Notes: generated from the letters alone by a model not told the origin. 41,602 nt of DNA from a candidate division BRC1 bacterium ADurb.Bin183 (GCA_002070185.1 MWCT01000019.1:1-41602); one strand, 5' to 3'; counted from the first letter of the stretch, positions 17,092 through 26,826 are shown. Numbers and translations: made by a program.

Positions 17092-19071
17092 TTATTCGAA
17101 CAGGTTCCAGTTTCTTGCCGCAGTGAATTCCGCCAGCCCCGGTTGAATATTCAATTTCCCATAACCCCATGAGTTGTTCGGAACCCCTGTTGCATACATG
17201 TCGTCAACAGCATAAACCCGCAGGATGTTTCTGGCTTTGGCGGGAGTCAAAGCGCCGTCCATGCGGAGATATAGAGCCAGCGCGCCGGTGACATGAGGCG
17301 CCGCCATGCTTGTCCCTTGTGCAACGCGGTGGCGCCCGTCATCCGCCGTTTCGCTTTGGGAGGGCGAGTAATCCTTAGAAATGGCAGAAGCAACCACACA
17401 GCCGGGGGCGGTGATATCGGGCTTGAGGATTCCCGCATCTGAAGGCGTTTCGCGCGTCGGACCGATACTGCTGAATGAGGCGAGCTGACCTTTCACAACG
17501 CCGGGGACATAATAGGTATTGCCATTGGCTGCTTCCCATTCGGTTTTGGTTGCATGGGCGCCGACGGTGATAACATCAGCCGCCGTTCCAGGGATGCTGA
17601 TTGTTTCCCGTTCTGCCGTATTCGAAGCAAAACGCACAATACCGGCGGAGGGTTTGGCAATCCATGCGTCAAATCCGCCGTCGCCGCCCGTTTGAACGCG
17701 CGTCAAGGTGAACGACCAATCTCCGCTCTGGACGCTCCCGCCAGAAATGCCCTGCACCTGAATGAAAATTTGCTTATCCCCATAGGGATGGGGCGTGTTG
17801 TTATAATTCTCAATCAGCACCGACCCCTCGCCGGAGAGCGTCCATGTATTTGCTCCACCGGGTGATTGAGTTCCCGTTTCAGAAAATCCGGGAGAAGTCA
17901 CATAAACATTGTAGGTGTCGCCAGAATCTACCCAGATATCAAGCCAGATATCGTTCACAATGGGCGATACCGGAACATTGAAACTGGTTGTAACGGAGCC
18001 GCCCGGTGCAATTACAGATTCGGCATGAATGGCTTTTCCATTGCTGTTGCCCGCTGCAACTACGATGAGTTTCCCCGGTCCGGTAAGGGCATTGAGCGAT
18101 GATTCAAAATCCGATGTGTTGTCATGAGGTCCGTAATGGTTGCCAAGACTCAAATTAATCACGGCAGGTCTGCCGAGCGCCGCCGCGCGTTGGAATATAT
18201 AATTCACGCCGTCAATAATTTGGTTATCAAACAAAACTGATTTGATGATGATGAATTGAGCTTCTGGCGCAATGCCGATGTATTTGGGAGGCGGAGGATT
18301 GCCGTCCGAGGCAGACCCATCGCCGCCTGCAATGCCCGCCACATGCGTTCCATGCCCGACAGGGTCGTTGGTGCGAACCTTTCCTGTTGTGGCGCCGGAA
18401 AGTTCGTTGCTAATCCATGATTGCGGGTATTCAACTCCATACGAAAATCCGCCAATCGTTGGGGGCGTTTCATCGTTTATCGCAGAAAGCGTCTGATCCC
18501 AGATATAAAGAATGCGCGAGGTTTTATTGCTATCAGGATCTTGTATAAAATCGGGATGAGACCAATCAATACCGCTGTCAATAATGCCGACTATAACATT
18601 TTGCCCTTTGGTCGCCGTCCATGCGTTTTGAGCGTTGCACCCCAGCCAGTTGACGGCGGTTCCGGTATCCGATGCGCTAATATCGAGCATTGTCTCATTG
18701 CGTATTGCCAGCGATATAGTGCGGATTTCTGGATTTGAAAAAAGGGCGCCGAGATTATCTAATTTGATGCGTGCGGTGATGGTGTCGCCGATTCTTGTCT
18801 GAACGGCGATGCCCAAATTTGCCAGTTCTTCATCGGCAAGATGCGATTTAATGAAAACATTCAAGATATAAGAATCGCCTTCCGCTTCGATGCCCACTAT
18901 GGAATCAGACGTCCCCGCCATACGGTTTAATTCCGGCTTGGATGTGCGGAGGATGGTTCGCAACGGGGCGTTGCTTTTAGCGGCAACGTCCAACGCAATA
19001 TCATCCGCAAAAAGCAGCGCAGCATAAAAAAACATCACTAATACAAACCAGAAAATCGTAGAATGCTTCAC
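17092..19071 (-). CDS. Secreted subtilisin-like serine protease (S8 family)
   Basis: This 659-aa exported protease has a signal peptide (KHSTIFWFVLVMFFYAALLFA). A propeptide-like region (about 25-140) precedes the catalytic domain: Asp in VGIIDSGIDWSHPDF (D about 165), His in GHGTHVAGIAGGDG (H about 240), oxyanion Asn in VVAAGNS, and Ser in GTSMAAPHVTGALAL (S about 588). An inserted beta domain of about 130 residues (about 350-480) separates the Asn and Ser motifs. The C-terminus is short, with no obvious sorting signal. The GTG at 19071 is preferred because AAGGAGGG sits 5 bases upstream, whereas the earlier ATG at 19095 lies before that site. It lies 59 bases downstream of dnaG and converges on the cyclase gene with 16 bases between stops. 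Confidence 0.92.
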   Translation of the reverse strand: MKHSTIFWFVLVMFFYAALLFADDIALDVAAKSNAPLRTILRTSKPELNRMAGTSDSIVGIEAEGDSYILNVFIKSHLADEELANLGIAVQTRIGDTITARIKLDNLGALFSNPEIRTISLAIRNETMLDISASDTGTAVNWLGCNAQNAWTATKGQNVIVGIIDSGIDWSHPDFIQDPDSNKTSRILYIWDQTLSAINDETPPTIGGFSYGVEYPQSWISNELSGATTGKVRTNDPVGHGTHVAGIAGGDGSASDGNPPPPKYIGIAPEAQFIIIKSVLFDNQIIDGVNYIFQRAAALGRPAVINLSLGNHYGPHDNTSDFESSLNALTGPGKLIVVAAGNSNGKAIHAESVIAPGGSVTTSFNVPVSPIVNDIWLDIWVDSGDTYNVYVTSPGFSETGTQSPGGANTWTLSGEGSVLIENYNNTPHPYGDKQIFIQVQGISGGSVQSGDWSFTLTRVQTGGDGGFDAWIAKPSAGIVRFASNTAERETISIPGTAADVITVGAHATKTEWEAANGNTYYVPGVVKGQLASFSSIGPTRETPSDAGILKPDITAPGCVVASAISKDYSPSQSETADDGRHRVAQGTSMAAPHVTGALALYLRMDGALTPAKARNILRVYAVDDMYATGVPNNSWGYGKLNIQPGLAEFTAARNWNLFE

Positions 19072-19130
19072 AAAGCCCTCCTTAATAATAAGCAAGATTT
19101 TAACAAGATAAATTATACGACAACATGCCC

Positions 19131-20924
19131 CTACTCGCCAACAAAAAGTTTTTCGCGTAATTCACAAATATCCAAAGAATTCTGATGAATATCATCAGCC
19201 ATGCGAAGGACATCCTCGTTGACGCCTATGGTTTTTTCCGCTTTTTGCACTTCTTGAACAAGGTGTCGCCGATGACGTCTTTTATGGCTGATTTTCAACC
19301 GTTCCAGATTTATACGGAGCAATTCTTCAGGCGAGGCATTCGGGAGGGGACTGCTTATGAAGGTTGCCTCCCGCAGCAAAGACGCCTCTTCTTCTGATGC
19401 GTTTTCCTCGATGCTGATAAAATCCGATGATTCCTGCGCCTCTGAAAGATAGCGTGAAATAAAACCCCTGAGAACAGAGGACGACACCCATTCAAGCTCG
19501 AGAGTTTCTTGAGCCTTTGGACATAGTTCGGGATTATCTAAAAGAATTCTGACAAGGAAAAGCTCGAGCGGGGGGATTTTCTCCTTTGCGTGTTTTTGAA
19601 TAGCCTCATCGGCTGTTTTTTTGACTCCCGCATTTTTTGCGCGGATATGTTGGATGACCAACCTTTGCTCTAACCCGATGCCTTCGGCAATACGGAAGGT
19701 ATAGTCGTTGAATAAAATCGGATGATGGATGCGATCCAGTATCGGCTTGAGCATATCAAGAACAGCAATTTTTCCCTCAGGTGTCCGAATGTTGAAATCA
19801 CGCCTTCCGGTTTCAATAAAAAAATCTAAAAAGTCCATTCGTTTTTCGATAAGCGATTGAAAACCTGCAGCGCCTTTTTTATCAAGAAAGGTATCAGGGT
19901 CTTCGGATTCAGGAAGGACGACTATTTTAACGGAGAGCGATTGAGCCAATAAAACTTCGCATCCACGCAGCATGGCTTTTTGCCCTGCTTCATCGCCGTC
20001 ATAAATGAAAATGACTTCTTTTGTGAATCGCTTCAAAAGACGCGCCTGCTCCTCCGTGAGCGCCGTGCCAAGGCTTGCTACCGCTGTATTAAACCCATAT
20101 TTATAAAGGGCGATTAAGTCCATGTAGCCCTCAACAAGGAGAGCGGGTTCATTGCCGCGCAGCTGCCCCCTTGTCAGATTGAGACCATAAAGAACGCGCC
20201 CTTTTTTGTAGATATCCGTTTCGGGAGAATTAAGATATTTCGGCTCGCCATCGCCCAAAATGCGCCCGCCGAAGGCAACGCAATCGCCATGCAAATCAAT
20301 AATGGGGAACATCACCCGCCCGCGGAAACGGTCATAAAAACTGCCTTTGGTGTTTCCGGGAAGAATCAACCCCGCCTCTAAAAGGAGGTTTTGCGAGTAG
20401 CCTTTTTTGACGGCGGTGTCGAGGAAATCGTGCCAGCGATCCGGCGCCCATCCGATAGCAAAACGCTTTGCCAAATCGGAGTCAATCCCGCGTCCTTTAA
20501 GATATTCGCGCGCAGAGACGCCCTCGCTGGATTCGTATAATTCCCTGAAATATTTTAAAGCAAAATTATTGATTTCGCGGAGGGCGCGATATTTTTTTTC
20601 CCTGCCGTCATCTTCGGAGCGAGTGGTTATTTCAGGCAGCGGGATGCCGAGCCGCCGCGCAAGATGTTCCAAAGCTGCGCGGAAATCAAGCCGCTCCTGC
20701 ATCATGATAAATTTAATGACATCTCCGCCAACCCCGCAACCGAAGCAATGGAAAATTTGTCTGCCCTGATGGACATTAAATGAAGGAGTTTTTTCCTTGT
20801 GAAACGGGCAGAGCCCTTTGTAACTCGCGCCCGCGCGTTTGAGAGGAATATAGCCTCCAATAATATCTACTATATCCGCCGACGCGCGCACATTATTGGC
20901 AAAATCTGTTAGAGATGATTTCAT
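19131..20924 (-). CDS. dnaG: DNA primase
   Basis: DnaG makes RNA primers at the replication fork. The 597-aa protein has the N-terminal zinc-binding domain with C39, H42, C60, C63 (CPFHKEKTPSF and FHCFGCG). The catalytic core has the EGYMD motif and TOPRIM acidic residues in IYDGDEAGQ, and the C-terminal helicase-interaction region is divergent. Length is normal for the family. In many bacteria dnaG sits in an rpsU-dnaG-rpoD operon; here neither neighbour is present. The ATG at 20922-20924 lacks a strong Shine-Dalgarno. TTGACA lies about 60 bases upstream on the minus strand (20984-20989), but no good -10 follows. The stop is TAG. Confidence 0.97.
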   Translation of the reverse strand: MKSSLTDFANNVRASADIVDIIGGYIPLKRAGASYKGLCPFHKEKTPSFNVHQGRQIFHCFGCGVGGDVIKFIMMQERLDFRAALEHLARRLGIPLPEITTRSEDDGREKKYRALREINNFALKYFRELYESSEGVSAREYLKGRGIDSDLAKRFAIGWAPDRWHDFLDTAVKKGYSQNLLLEAGLILPGNTKGSFYDRFRGRVMFPIIDLHGDCVAFGGRILGDGEPKYLNSPETDIYKKGRVLYGLNLTRGQLRGNEPALLVEGYMDLIALYKYGFNTAVASLGTALTEEQARLLKRFTKEVIFIYDGDEAGQKAMLRGCEVLLAQSLSVKIVVLPESEDPDTFLDKKGAAGFQSLIEKRMDFLDFFIETGRRDFNIRTPEGKIAVLDMLKPILDRIHHPILFNDYTFRIAEGIGLEQRLVIQHIRAKNAGVKKTADEAIQKHAKEKIPPLELFLVRILLDNPELCPKAQETLELEWVSSSVLRGFISRYLSEAQESSDFISIEENASEEEASLLREATFISSPLPNASPEELLRINLERLKISHKRRHRRHLVQEVQKAEKTIGVNEDVLRMADDIHQNSLDICELREKLFVGE

Positions 20925-21068
20925 TTTTCAACGCAAAAATCATTTGCAAAATTCAATTCAACACAATTCACAGACATCAATCGTGTCAATGAATATATTG
21001 AACTAATGTTTGGCGTATTGAATGTTCGCTTTATTTGGAAAGGAAAATCAAAGATATCGTTTGGTTTA

Positions 21069-21353
21069 TCAGTATAAAAACCAGATCATGTGCCGGGGTG
21101 TGGTTGATATTTCAGAAACCCCGGACCAAAAACCGCCGGAAAGGGTATAGCTGCCTCCGCTCATGACGCCGGCATCAACCTGACCGATTGAACCGCTGAT
21201 TTCATAAGAGCCGCCAGCGCTGGTTCCGCCGCCGCCGTCCAAAGTGTTCCAGCTCAGATCGTAACCTCCGCCAGTTTGCGCATGACTATTTGCCAACAGC
21301 ATCATTGAGATAATCCCAAATGCAACCAGAGCCAATATTCGATGAATATTCAT
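21069..21353 (-). CDS. Small secreted GGGYDLSWNT glycine-rich repeat protein
   Basis: This 94-aa product begins with a signal peptide (MNIHRILALVAFGIISMMLLANSHAQ). The mature part is almost entirely Gly/Ser-rich: GGGYDLSWNTLDGGGGTS followed by two related units, AGGSYEISGSIGQ and SGGSYTLSGGFW. The tail is VSEISTTPRHMIWFLY. Proteins of this YDLSW...GGSYxLSGxIGQ...GGFW type recur in several candidate phyla to my knowledge, with no assigned function; repeated beta-hairpins are a guess. AAGGAGC lies 7 bases before the ATG at 21353, which decides against the ATG eight codons upstream. Confidence 0.75.
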   Translation of the reverse strand: MNIHRILALVAFGIISMMLLANSHAQTGGGYDLSWNTLDGGGGTSAGGSYEISGSIGQVDAGVMSGGSYTLSGGFWSGVSEISTTPRHMIWFLY

Positions 21354-21439
21354 AATAACCGCTCCTTGAAAAATCATAATATCATGCGAACAATGATTGG
21401 ATTCAACTCAAAGAAGCTCAATAAAGTCAACTACAATAT

Positions 21440-23260
21440 TCATGATATGTTGGAGAATTTTTTAATAACATTGAACGCCTCGAATTCGTCTTTTGCATGA
21501 CGGAGGCTTTCGCGCGCCTCCTGATTGGATAGAATCATCGCAAGGGTTGCCAAAACTTGCAGATGAATTTCGGGTTTATCCTGCGGAGATAAAACCATAT
21601 AGACAATATCCACCGGCGCGTCTTCCGCGGTTCCAAAATTGACTTTATGGTCTGATGGAATCAGCCCCATCGTTACAACGGGCTTTTTAATATAAGGAAG
21701 TCTGCCGTGAAGGATTGATATCCCGTCGCCGAGTGTGGTGCCTCCCTGATGTTCGCGTTTGAGGATAATTTCAAGCACCTCGCCGGGATTGTGGATGTGT
21801 CCAGCATAGTGGAGCGATCTGATCAGTTCCCATATTGCCTCGCCTTTGGATTTTATTTTGAAAGGCACCTTGAAGCATTCAAGGCACAAGGCTTTCACAA
21901 TATTAAATTTTTCTTTCTGGATCATCTCGCGAATCATTTCCTCTTCTTCAATCAGTTCGCCGCCGCCGGTTAACCACGAGCGCCATTTGAGAAGGGTTTG
22001 CTCTGAAAGAAGGATGCCCACAATGTCAAATATAATGATAGAGGGCAAAATGATTTGAAGAATCAACATGCCGTCCGCGCCCAATACGGTTGCAACAAAA
22101 TATGCCTCAACCACCGCAACGCCGGTTTGCGGCAACATTAATTTTGGCAGGCTTTGTGAAATACGTTTATCCTGCCCCATAATCCGGCATCCGAACCAAT
22201 TGCCGAAAAGTTTGCCCGAACCGCGAGCTCCAGTATAAACAAGAATATAGAGCAGATTCTTCCATTCAAAAGCGTCCAACCGCGCATTCGCGCCTACAAG
22301 AGCAAAAAAGACCAGAGTGAAAATGGATGTGGCATTTTCTATTTTCAACGACTGAAAGATTTCGATCGTATAAAGATTCGCCACCAAAGCGCCGGCGATT
22401 ACCGCCGTCATCAAAAAGGGGAGATGCCAATGCATCGCAAGTCCCACGCCCAACGATGCCAGCCCCACAATAATAAGATAAATTTGAACGGATGGACCCG
22501 GCATCTCGGAAATGAGTCGTGAAATCAACTCAGGTCCGTGAACAGAGGAATCCTGTCCCTGCCCCATTGCCTCTTTAATCCAGCGGCGTCCGATGATGAC
22601 GTAGATTCCAATAAAAATGCCAAGCCCTATTAAAGTAGCGAACAAAAATTGTAATAAAATCGGAACAGCCAGCGCGCTGAAACTCCATTTAATCTCCGCA
22701 TGCTTATGCATTGTCAGCATTATCTGGCAAAGAATAGAAAAGACAATAACCTCGAGGACATCATCAAGAACAACAATGCCCCCAAGGACGCTGCGGATTC
22801 TCCCGGTTATGCCGAGTTTATTCATGATGATGAACGTGGTGCCGGAGGCGGTGGCGATGCCGATGCTGCCGATAATCATTGCCATGAGGGGGCGGAACCC
22901 GACGACAAGAAAGGCGACGCTGATAAATATCCACGTGATTATTGCCTGAATGAAACAAATGATTGTGGCATCTGTGCCCATCTTTTTCAGATTGTCCCGG
23001 GAGAGCTCTTCTCCCACGCCAAAGGCAATAACGCTGAGAAAAATAAAAATAAGAAACATAAAAGATTGCAAAGCCGGTTGGTATTGTGGATACGAATTTC
23101 GGATGAAAAATAAAAGGATAGGACCGAGAATCAATCCCGCTAAAATCTGCCCGACCACTTCGCCCACGTGAAGTTTCCTTGTGATTTTTCCGCCAAAATG
23201 CGCCGCCAAAATCACCGCGCCAATAAAGGCTATCTGCAAATAAAGCATCTCGAAGTTCAT
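21440..23260 (-). CDS. Cation/proton antiporter fused to PTS EIIA-like domain
   Basis: This 606-aa membrane protein has an N-terminal CPA2/Kef-type antiporter (about residues 5-430, about 12 membrane spans). It carries the ion-binding pair D166/D167 in GGIVVLDDVLEVI, after GIATASGTTFIIM. A cytoplasmic charged linker (about 432-450) is followed by a fructose/nitrogen-type EIIA domain (about 455-606). That domain includes the phosphorylatable His in GDGISILHGRLP (H518) and the FGTAEDAPVDIVYMVLSP strand. Phosphorylation of the EIIA part probably gates transport; no PTS EI or HPr gene lies in the window. AAGGG precedes the ATG. It runs away from the divergently transcribed phosphoesterase gene. 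Confidence 0.9.
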   Translation of the reverse strand: MNFEMLYLQIAFIGAVILAAHFGGKITRKLHVGEVVGQILAGLILGPILLFFIRNSYPQYQPALQSFMFLIFIFLSVIAFGVGEELSRDNLKKMGTDATIICFIQAIITWIFISVAFLVVGFRPLMAMIIGSIGIATASGTTFIIMNKLGITGRIRSVLGGIVVLDDVLEVIVFSILCQIMLTMHKHAEIKWSFSALAVPILLQFLFATLIGLGIFIGIYVIIGRRWIKEAMGQGQDSSVHGPELISRLISEMPGPSVQIYLIIVGLASLGVGLAMHWHLPFLMTAVIAGALVANLYTIEIFQSLKIENATSIFTLVFFALVGANARLDAFEWKNLLYILVYTGARGSGKLFGNWFGCRIMGQDKRISQSLPKLMLPQTGVAVVEAYFVATVLGADGMLILQIILPSIIIFDIVGILLSEQTLLKWRSWLTGGGELIEEEEMIREMIQKEKFNIVKALCLECFKVPFKIKSKGEAIWELIRSLHYAGHIHNPGEVLEIILKREHQGGTTLGDGISILHGRLPYIKKPVVTMGLIPSDHKVNFGTAEDAPVDIVYMVLSPQDKPEIHLQVLATLAMILSNQEARESLRHAKDEFEAFNVIKKFSNIS

Positions 23261-23390
23261 AGGATTACCCTTAAATCATTAAATCAAATTTTGAAAAAAT
23301 ACTTGTTCGCTCAAAATGATATAGTTAGAAAAAGACTACGTTTGATTGTTGTAAAGAAAAAAACAATCTTTTATGATTCGGGGGGAACGT

Positions 23391-24974
23391 ATGAAAAATT
23401 TTTATCTGTCAAAAGCGCTTCTTTTCGTCTCATTGTTTTATCTCATTTTGACTTTTTCTTTTGCGGGCGAAACGGCAACGGGCATTGTCTTTGAAGACAA
23501 AAACCAGAATTTGAAAAAAGACTTTGATGAAAAGAGAATTGCAAAAGTCATGGTCTCAAATCAGCATGAGGTTGTTCTTACGGACGAAAGCGGACAATTC
23601 TCCATACCTGTTGATGAAAGCTCTGTTATTTTTATCACAAAACCAGCCGGATATAACGTCCCGTTGAACAATCACAACCAGCCTCAGTTTTATTTCATCC
23701 ACCAGCCGAAAGGCTCTCCGTCGGAATATAAATATCCCGGCGTTTCTCCAACGGGCGCCCTACCCGAATCCATCGAGTTTCCACTCTTCAAGTCGGAGGA
23801 ACCCGCAAAATTTGAGGCGTTGATATTCGGCGACCCGCAACCCCATAATCAGGAGCGCATCAATTATCTTCGCGATGATATACTCGCAGATTTGCTGGGG
23901 ACAGATGCCGCATTCTCACTTTCGCTGGGAGATATTGCAGGCGATAATCTTGCGGTGTATGACCCGCTTATCAGGACAATGGCGGCTCTGGGGATTCCCA
24001 ACTATTATTTGCCCGGCAACCACGACACCAATAACGAATCCGCGGGAGATGAGATGTCCCTCGAAACATACAAGAGCAAATTTGGACCAAGTTATTATTC
24101 CTTTGATTATGGACAAACGCATTTTGTCATCATGGACAGCGTAGAATGGCACGGCGCCACAAAAGATAAAAAAGCATGGTATCGCGGCATGTTCGGAAAG
24201 CGCCAGCTCGAGTGGCTAACAAACGACCTGCAATATGTTCCCAAAGACAAACTTGTGGTTTTTGCCATGCACATAGCGCCCTATACGATAATTTCTAATT
24301 CGGCATCCGATAATATAATTGACCGTGAAGCCATGTTCCGAATTATTGAAGACAGGGAACATCTGCTCATTCTGACAGGTCACAACCACACAAGCGAACA
24401 TCATTTTCTTGGCGAGGCGGAAGGATGGAAAGGGAAAAAACCGCTGCATATCATCATCTGTACTGCTATGTGCGGCTCATGGTATAGCGGACCAAAGGAC
24501 GAACGCGGCATACCCGCTGCCACTCAGCAGGACGGCGCCCCAAACGGGTATTATGTTTTCCGTTTTGACGGCAATCAATGCAGCGAAAAGTTTATTCCTG
24601 CAGGATTAGACCCCGACTTTCAGATTCGTATTGAGTCGCCGGTTGGGACAATCAAGGCGGAACAGATAAAGGATTTGCAAGTAGTTGCAAACATCTTCGA
24701 CGGGAGCGCGCGCTCCACAGTCACATGCCAGATTGACACCCTTGCACCTTCATCAATGAACCAGCAGGTTATGAAATCGCCGTTTTTTGACAGATTGATT
24801 AAGGAAAACAAAGATAAATTTAGGTCATGGATTCAACCTTGCCCATCCAATCATTTCTGGACATCGCCGTTACCGGCGGACTTAAAACCGGGTTTGCATA
24901 CTATTGTTGTCAAAACCACCGACCAGTTTGGGAACACTTTCAGCGGCAAGGCGATATTCGAAATAGAACCGTAA
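23391..24974 (+). CDS. Secreted calcineurin-like metallophosphoesterase
   Basis: This 527-aa exported protein has a signal peptide (KNFYLSKALLFVSLFYLILTFSFA). An N-terminal Ig/SdrD-like beta domain follows (about 25-120, GIVFEDKNQNLKKDFDEKRI). The phosphoesterase core (about 135-380) has the dinuclear-metal motifs GDPQ, LGDIAGDN, LPGNHDTN, MHIAP and LTGHNHTSEH. A C-terminal beta domain follows (about 400-527). The order beta domain / metallophosphatase / C-terminal domain matches a known secreted phosphatase architecture. Substrate is unknown. A GGGGGGA Shine-Dalgarno sits 4 bases before the ATG at 23391, favoured over the ATG at 23373. Confidence 0.88.
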   Translation: MKNFYLSKALLFVSLFYLILTFSFAGETATGIVFEDKNQNLKKDFDEKRIAKVMVSNQHEVVLTDESGQFSIPVDESSVIFITKPAGYNVPLNNHNQPQFYFIHQPKGSPSEYKYPGVSPTGALPESIEFPLFKSEEPAKFEALIFGDPQPHNQERINYLRDDILADLLGTDAAFSLSLGDIAGDNLAVYDPLIRTMAALGIPNYYLPGNHDTNNESAGDEMSLETYKSKFGPSYYSFDYGQTHFVIMDSVEWHGATKDKKAWYRGMFGKRQLEWLTNDLQYVPKDKLVVFAMHIAPYTIISNSASDNIIDREAMFRIIEDREHLLILTGHNHTSEHHFLGEAEGWKGKKPLHIIICTAMCGSWYSGPKDERGIPAATQQDGAPNGYYVFRFDGNQCSEKFIPAGLDPDFQIRIESPVGTIKAEQIKDLQVVANIFDGSARSTVTCQIDTLAPSSMNQQVMKSPFFDRLIKENKDKFRSWIQPCPSNHFWTSPLPADLKPGLHTIVVKTTDQFGNTFSGKAIFEIEP

Positions 24975-25060
24975 AAAATTCCTCATTTAATTCTTGATTG
25001 TCCAGAAATGGTTGGAATAAAAGGAAACGCTTTTTTAATTTGGATGGAGAGCGTTCTCCT

Positions 25061-25867
25061 TTGAAATTTTTAATATCAGACCTCGACCGCATTGTGGATA
25101 CCTTGGCGCCGCGCGCCCTTACCTGCTCCTGGGATAATGTGGGTTTCCAGATAGGCTATGCCGGGCAACCGGTTGACCGGGTTTTGTGCGCCCTTGAGAT
25201 TACACCTGCAGTTATTGAAGAGGCGGTTGAGAAAAATGCTCAAGCGCTCCTTTCTCACCACCCCCTTATTTTCCGCCCAATTTCCCATTTGACAGATGAA
25301 GAGGCTGCGGGAGTTTTAACGCTTGAAATTGTTCGAGCGGGCATGAGCCTTATTGTGGCGCATACCAATTTGGATAAATCCCCGGTTGGCACCAATCGAG
25401 CCCTTGCAGAGTTAATGCGGCTTCAAAATATACGGTTTTTGGAACCGGAACCGGGCAACCCCCGTTTTGGCATGGGGTGTATTGGAGAACTGCCGCAGCC
25501 GATATCAATCAAGAAACTTATCACCCAAATCAAACGCTTGTTAAAAATTAAGCGGAGTATGCCTGTTGTGTGCGATAAAGAGCGAAACGTCCAAACTGTG
25601 GCTATCCTGACAGGCTCTGGCAACGATGCCGTCCGCGGTTTTGACATGCGGTCGGCGGATATTTTGGTCACAGGCGAAATTAACCATCATGCAGCCCTTG
25701 AGGCGGCAATCATGGGCATTCCAATTATCTGCGCCGGTCATTATGCTACGGAGGCGTTGGGGATGGAATATTTCGCGGAGGCGCTGCGCAATCATGAGGA
25801 AATAATCAAGGCGGGCGTGGAAATATTGAATGCTCAACAGCAATCGCCCCCGTTTCAATACTTGTAA
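25061..25867 (+). CDS. Nif3-family dinuclear metal centre protein
   Basis: Nif3/YbgI/YqfO proteins are toroidal hexamers with a di-metal site. They are often annotated as GTP cyclohydrolase I type 2, though the true role is uncertain. Family motifs are all present: SWDNVGFQIG near the start, LLSHHPLIFRP, VAHTNLDKSPVGTNRALAELM, GEINHHAALEA, and CAGHYATEALGMEYFAE at the C-terminus. Family members start close to the LISDLDRIVDTLAP helix, which fits a TTG start at 25061 with GGAGAG 9 bases upstream (268 aa). Earlier in-frame TTGs at 24998 and 25040 are alternatives. The next gene, a coiled-coil zinc-ribbon protein, is a frequent genomic neighbour of Nif3. Confidence 0.92.
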   Translation: MKFLISDLDRIVDTLAPRALTCSWDNVGFQIGYAGQPVDRVLCALEITPAVIEEAVEKNAQALLSHHPLIFRPISHLTDEEAAGVLTLEIVRAGMSLIVAHTNLDKSPVGTNRALAELMRLQNIRFLEPEPGNPRFGMGCIGELPQPISIKKLITQIKRLLKIKRSMPVVCDKERNVQTVAILTGSGNDAVRGFDMRSADILVTGEINHHAALEAAIMGIPIICAGHYATEALGMEYFAEALRNHEEIIKAGVEILNAQQQSPPFQYL

Positions 25868-25888
25868 TTATCTTTAGGGAGGTTTGTT

Positions 25889-26614
25889 GTGTTTAAGGAT
25901 GATATAGAAAAACTCAAAGCACTGCAGGATATTGACAGCGAAATCGCCAGATTGAAAGAGCAATTAAATCTTTATCCCCCCATGATAAAAAAAATTGAAA
26001 AAAATCTTTTGCGCAAACGCAAAGAGCTTCAATCTATTCGAGATGGACAGCAAGAACGCCTCAAACAAAAGCGTTTGATGGAAAAGGAAATACTCTTCCG
26101 TCAGGAAGAAATTCAAAAAAAAACCGCACAACAAAATGTCCCCAAAATCAAACAGGATGCCTTTGATGCGCTCAAAAGGGAGATAGATAAATTAAAAGGC
26201 GAGATAAGCGTTTTAGAGGATAAAATTATTCAGTTTATTGCAGAAGATGAGCAAGCCCTCAAATCGCTTGCAAAGGCTGAAAGTGTTTTTAAAGCCGAAG
26301 AAGAGGATTCGCAGCTTGAAAGGAAACGAATCGAAGAGCAGATTGCATCCAAAAAGCGCCGCACAGATGAACTCAACTCAGAAAGAGCCCAGCAGTTAAC
26401 CCTTGTCCCCAATGAACTTCTCACATATTACAACCGGTATTACAGAGGACATGGACCCACCGTTGTTGTTCCCATCCACGGCGACTCCTGCGGCGGATGC
26501 CACATGCGCATCCTGCCCCAGATTATTGTTGAGGCAAAACAATGTGAAAAGATGATTACCTGTGAAGGCTGCCGTCGGATTCTCATCGCCCCGGAATCTA
26601 ATTCCCCGCAATAA
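25889..26614 (+). CDS. Coiled-coil protein with C-terminal C4 zinc ribbon
   Basis: This 241-aa protein is nearly all charged coiled coil through about residue 175 (IDSEIARLKEQL, LKREIDKLKGEISVLEDKI). It ends in a C4 zinc ribbon: CGGC around 203-206 and CEGC around 226-229, with the family-typical GDSCGGCHMRILPQ. It matches the zf-RING_7 / CT398-like family usually encoded beside Nif3, which is thought to tether other proteins. GTG at 25889 is set by AGGGAGG 6 bases upstream. It starts 21 bases after the Nif3 stop, so the two are an operon. Confidence 0.9.
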   Translation: MFKDDIEKLKALQDIDSEIARLKEQLNLYPPMIKKIEKNLLRKRKELQSIRDGQQERLKQKRLMEKEILFRQEEIQKKTAQQNVPKIKQDAFDALKREIDKLKGEISVLEDKIIQFIAEDEQALKSLAKAESVFKAEEEDSQLERKRIEEQIASKKRRTDELNSERAQQLTLVPNELLTYYNRYYRGHGPTVVVPIHGDSCGGCHMRILPQIIVEAKQCEKMITCEGCRRILIAPESNSPQ

Positions 26615-26643
26615 AAAGAGGGGACTGCTTATTGAAATTATAG

Positions 26644-26673
26644 TTGACGCGCCCAATTAATGAAGCTTATGAA
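26644..26673 (+). promoter_or_regulatory. Promoter of prepilin gene at 26704
   Basis: TTGACG (26644-26649), an 18-bp spacer and TATGAA (26668-26673). It lies 30 bases ahead of the start codon and just after the zinc-ribbon gene. Confidence 0.55.
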
Positions 26674-26687
26674 ATTCACAATTTTAT

Positions 26688-26826
26688 TTAAGGAGGTGAA
26701 ATTATGTTCAGGAGGTTTAAGGGTTTTACCCTTATTGAGCTGCTGATTGTCGTCGCTATTATTGCGATACTGGCAGCGATCGCCGTTCCCAACTTTTTGG
26801 AGGCGCAAATTCGTTCAAAGGTTTCG
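26688..26826 (+). repeat. Direct repeat copy A: Shine-Dalgarno plus prepilin N-terminal module
   Basis: This segment matches 27461-27599 at an offset of 773 bp with about 8 mismatches in 139 bases, from TTAAGGAGGTGAA through the codons for KVSR. After that the two genes diverge completely in DNA sequence. Confidence 0.9.

Noticed and set aside
23291..23325. TTGAAA and TATAGT ahead of the phosphoesterase as a promoter
   Set aside because: Spacers of 23 or 11 bp are outside the workable range; the real promoter is unclear.
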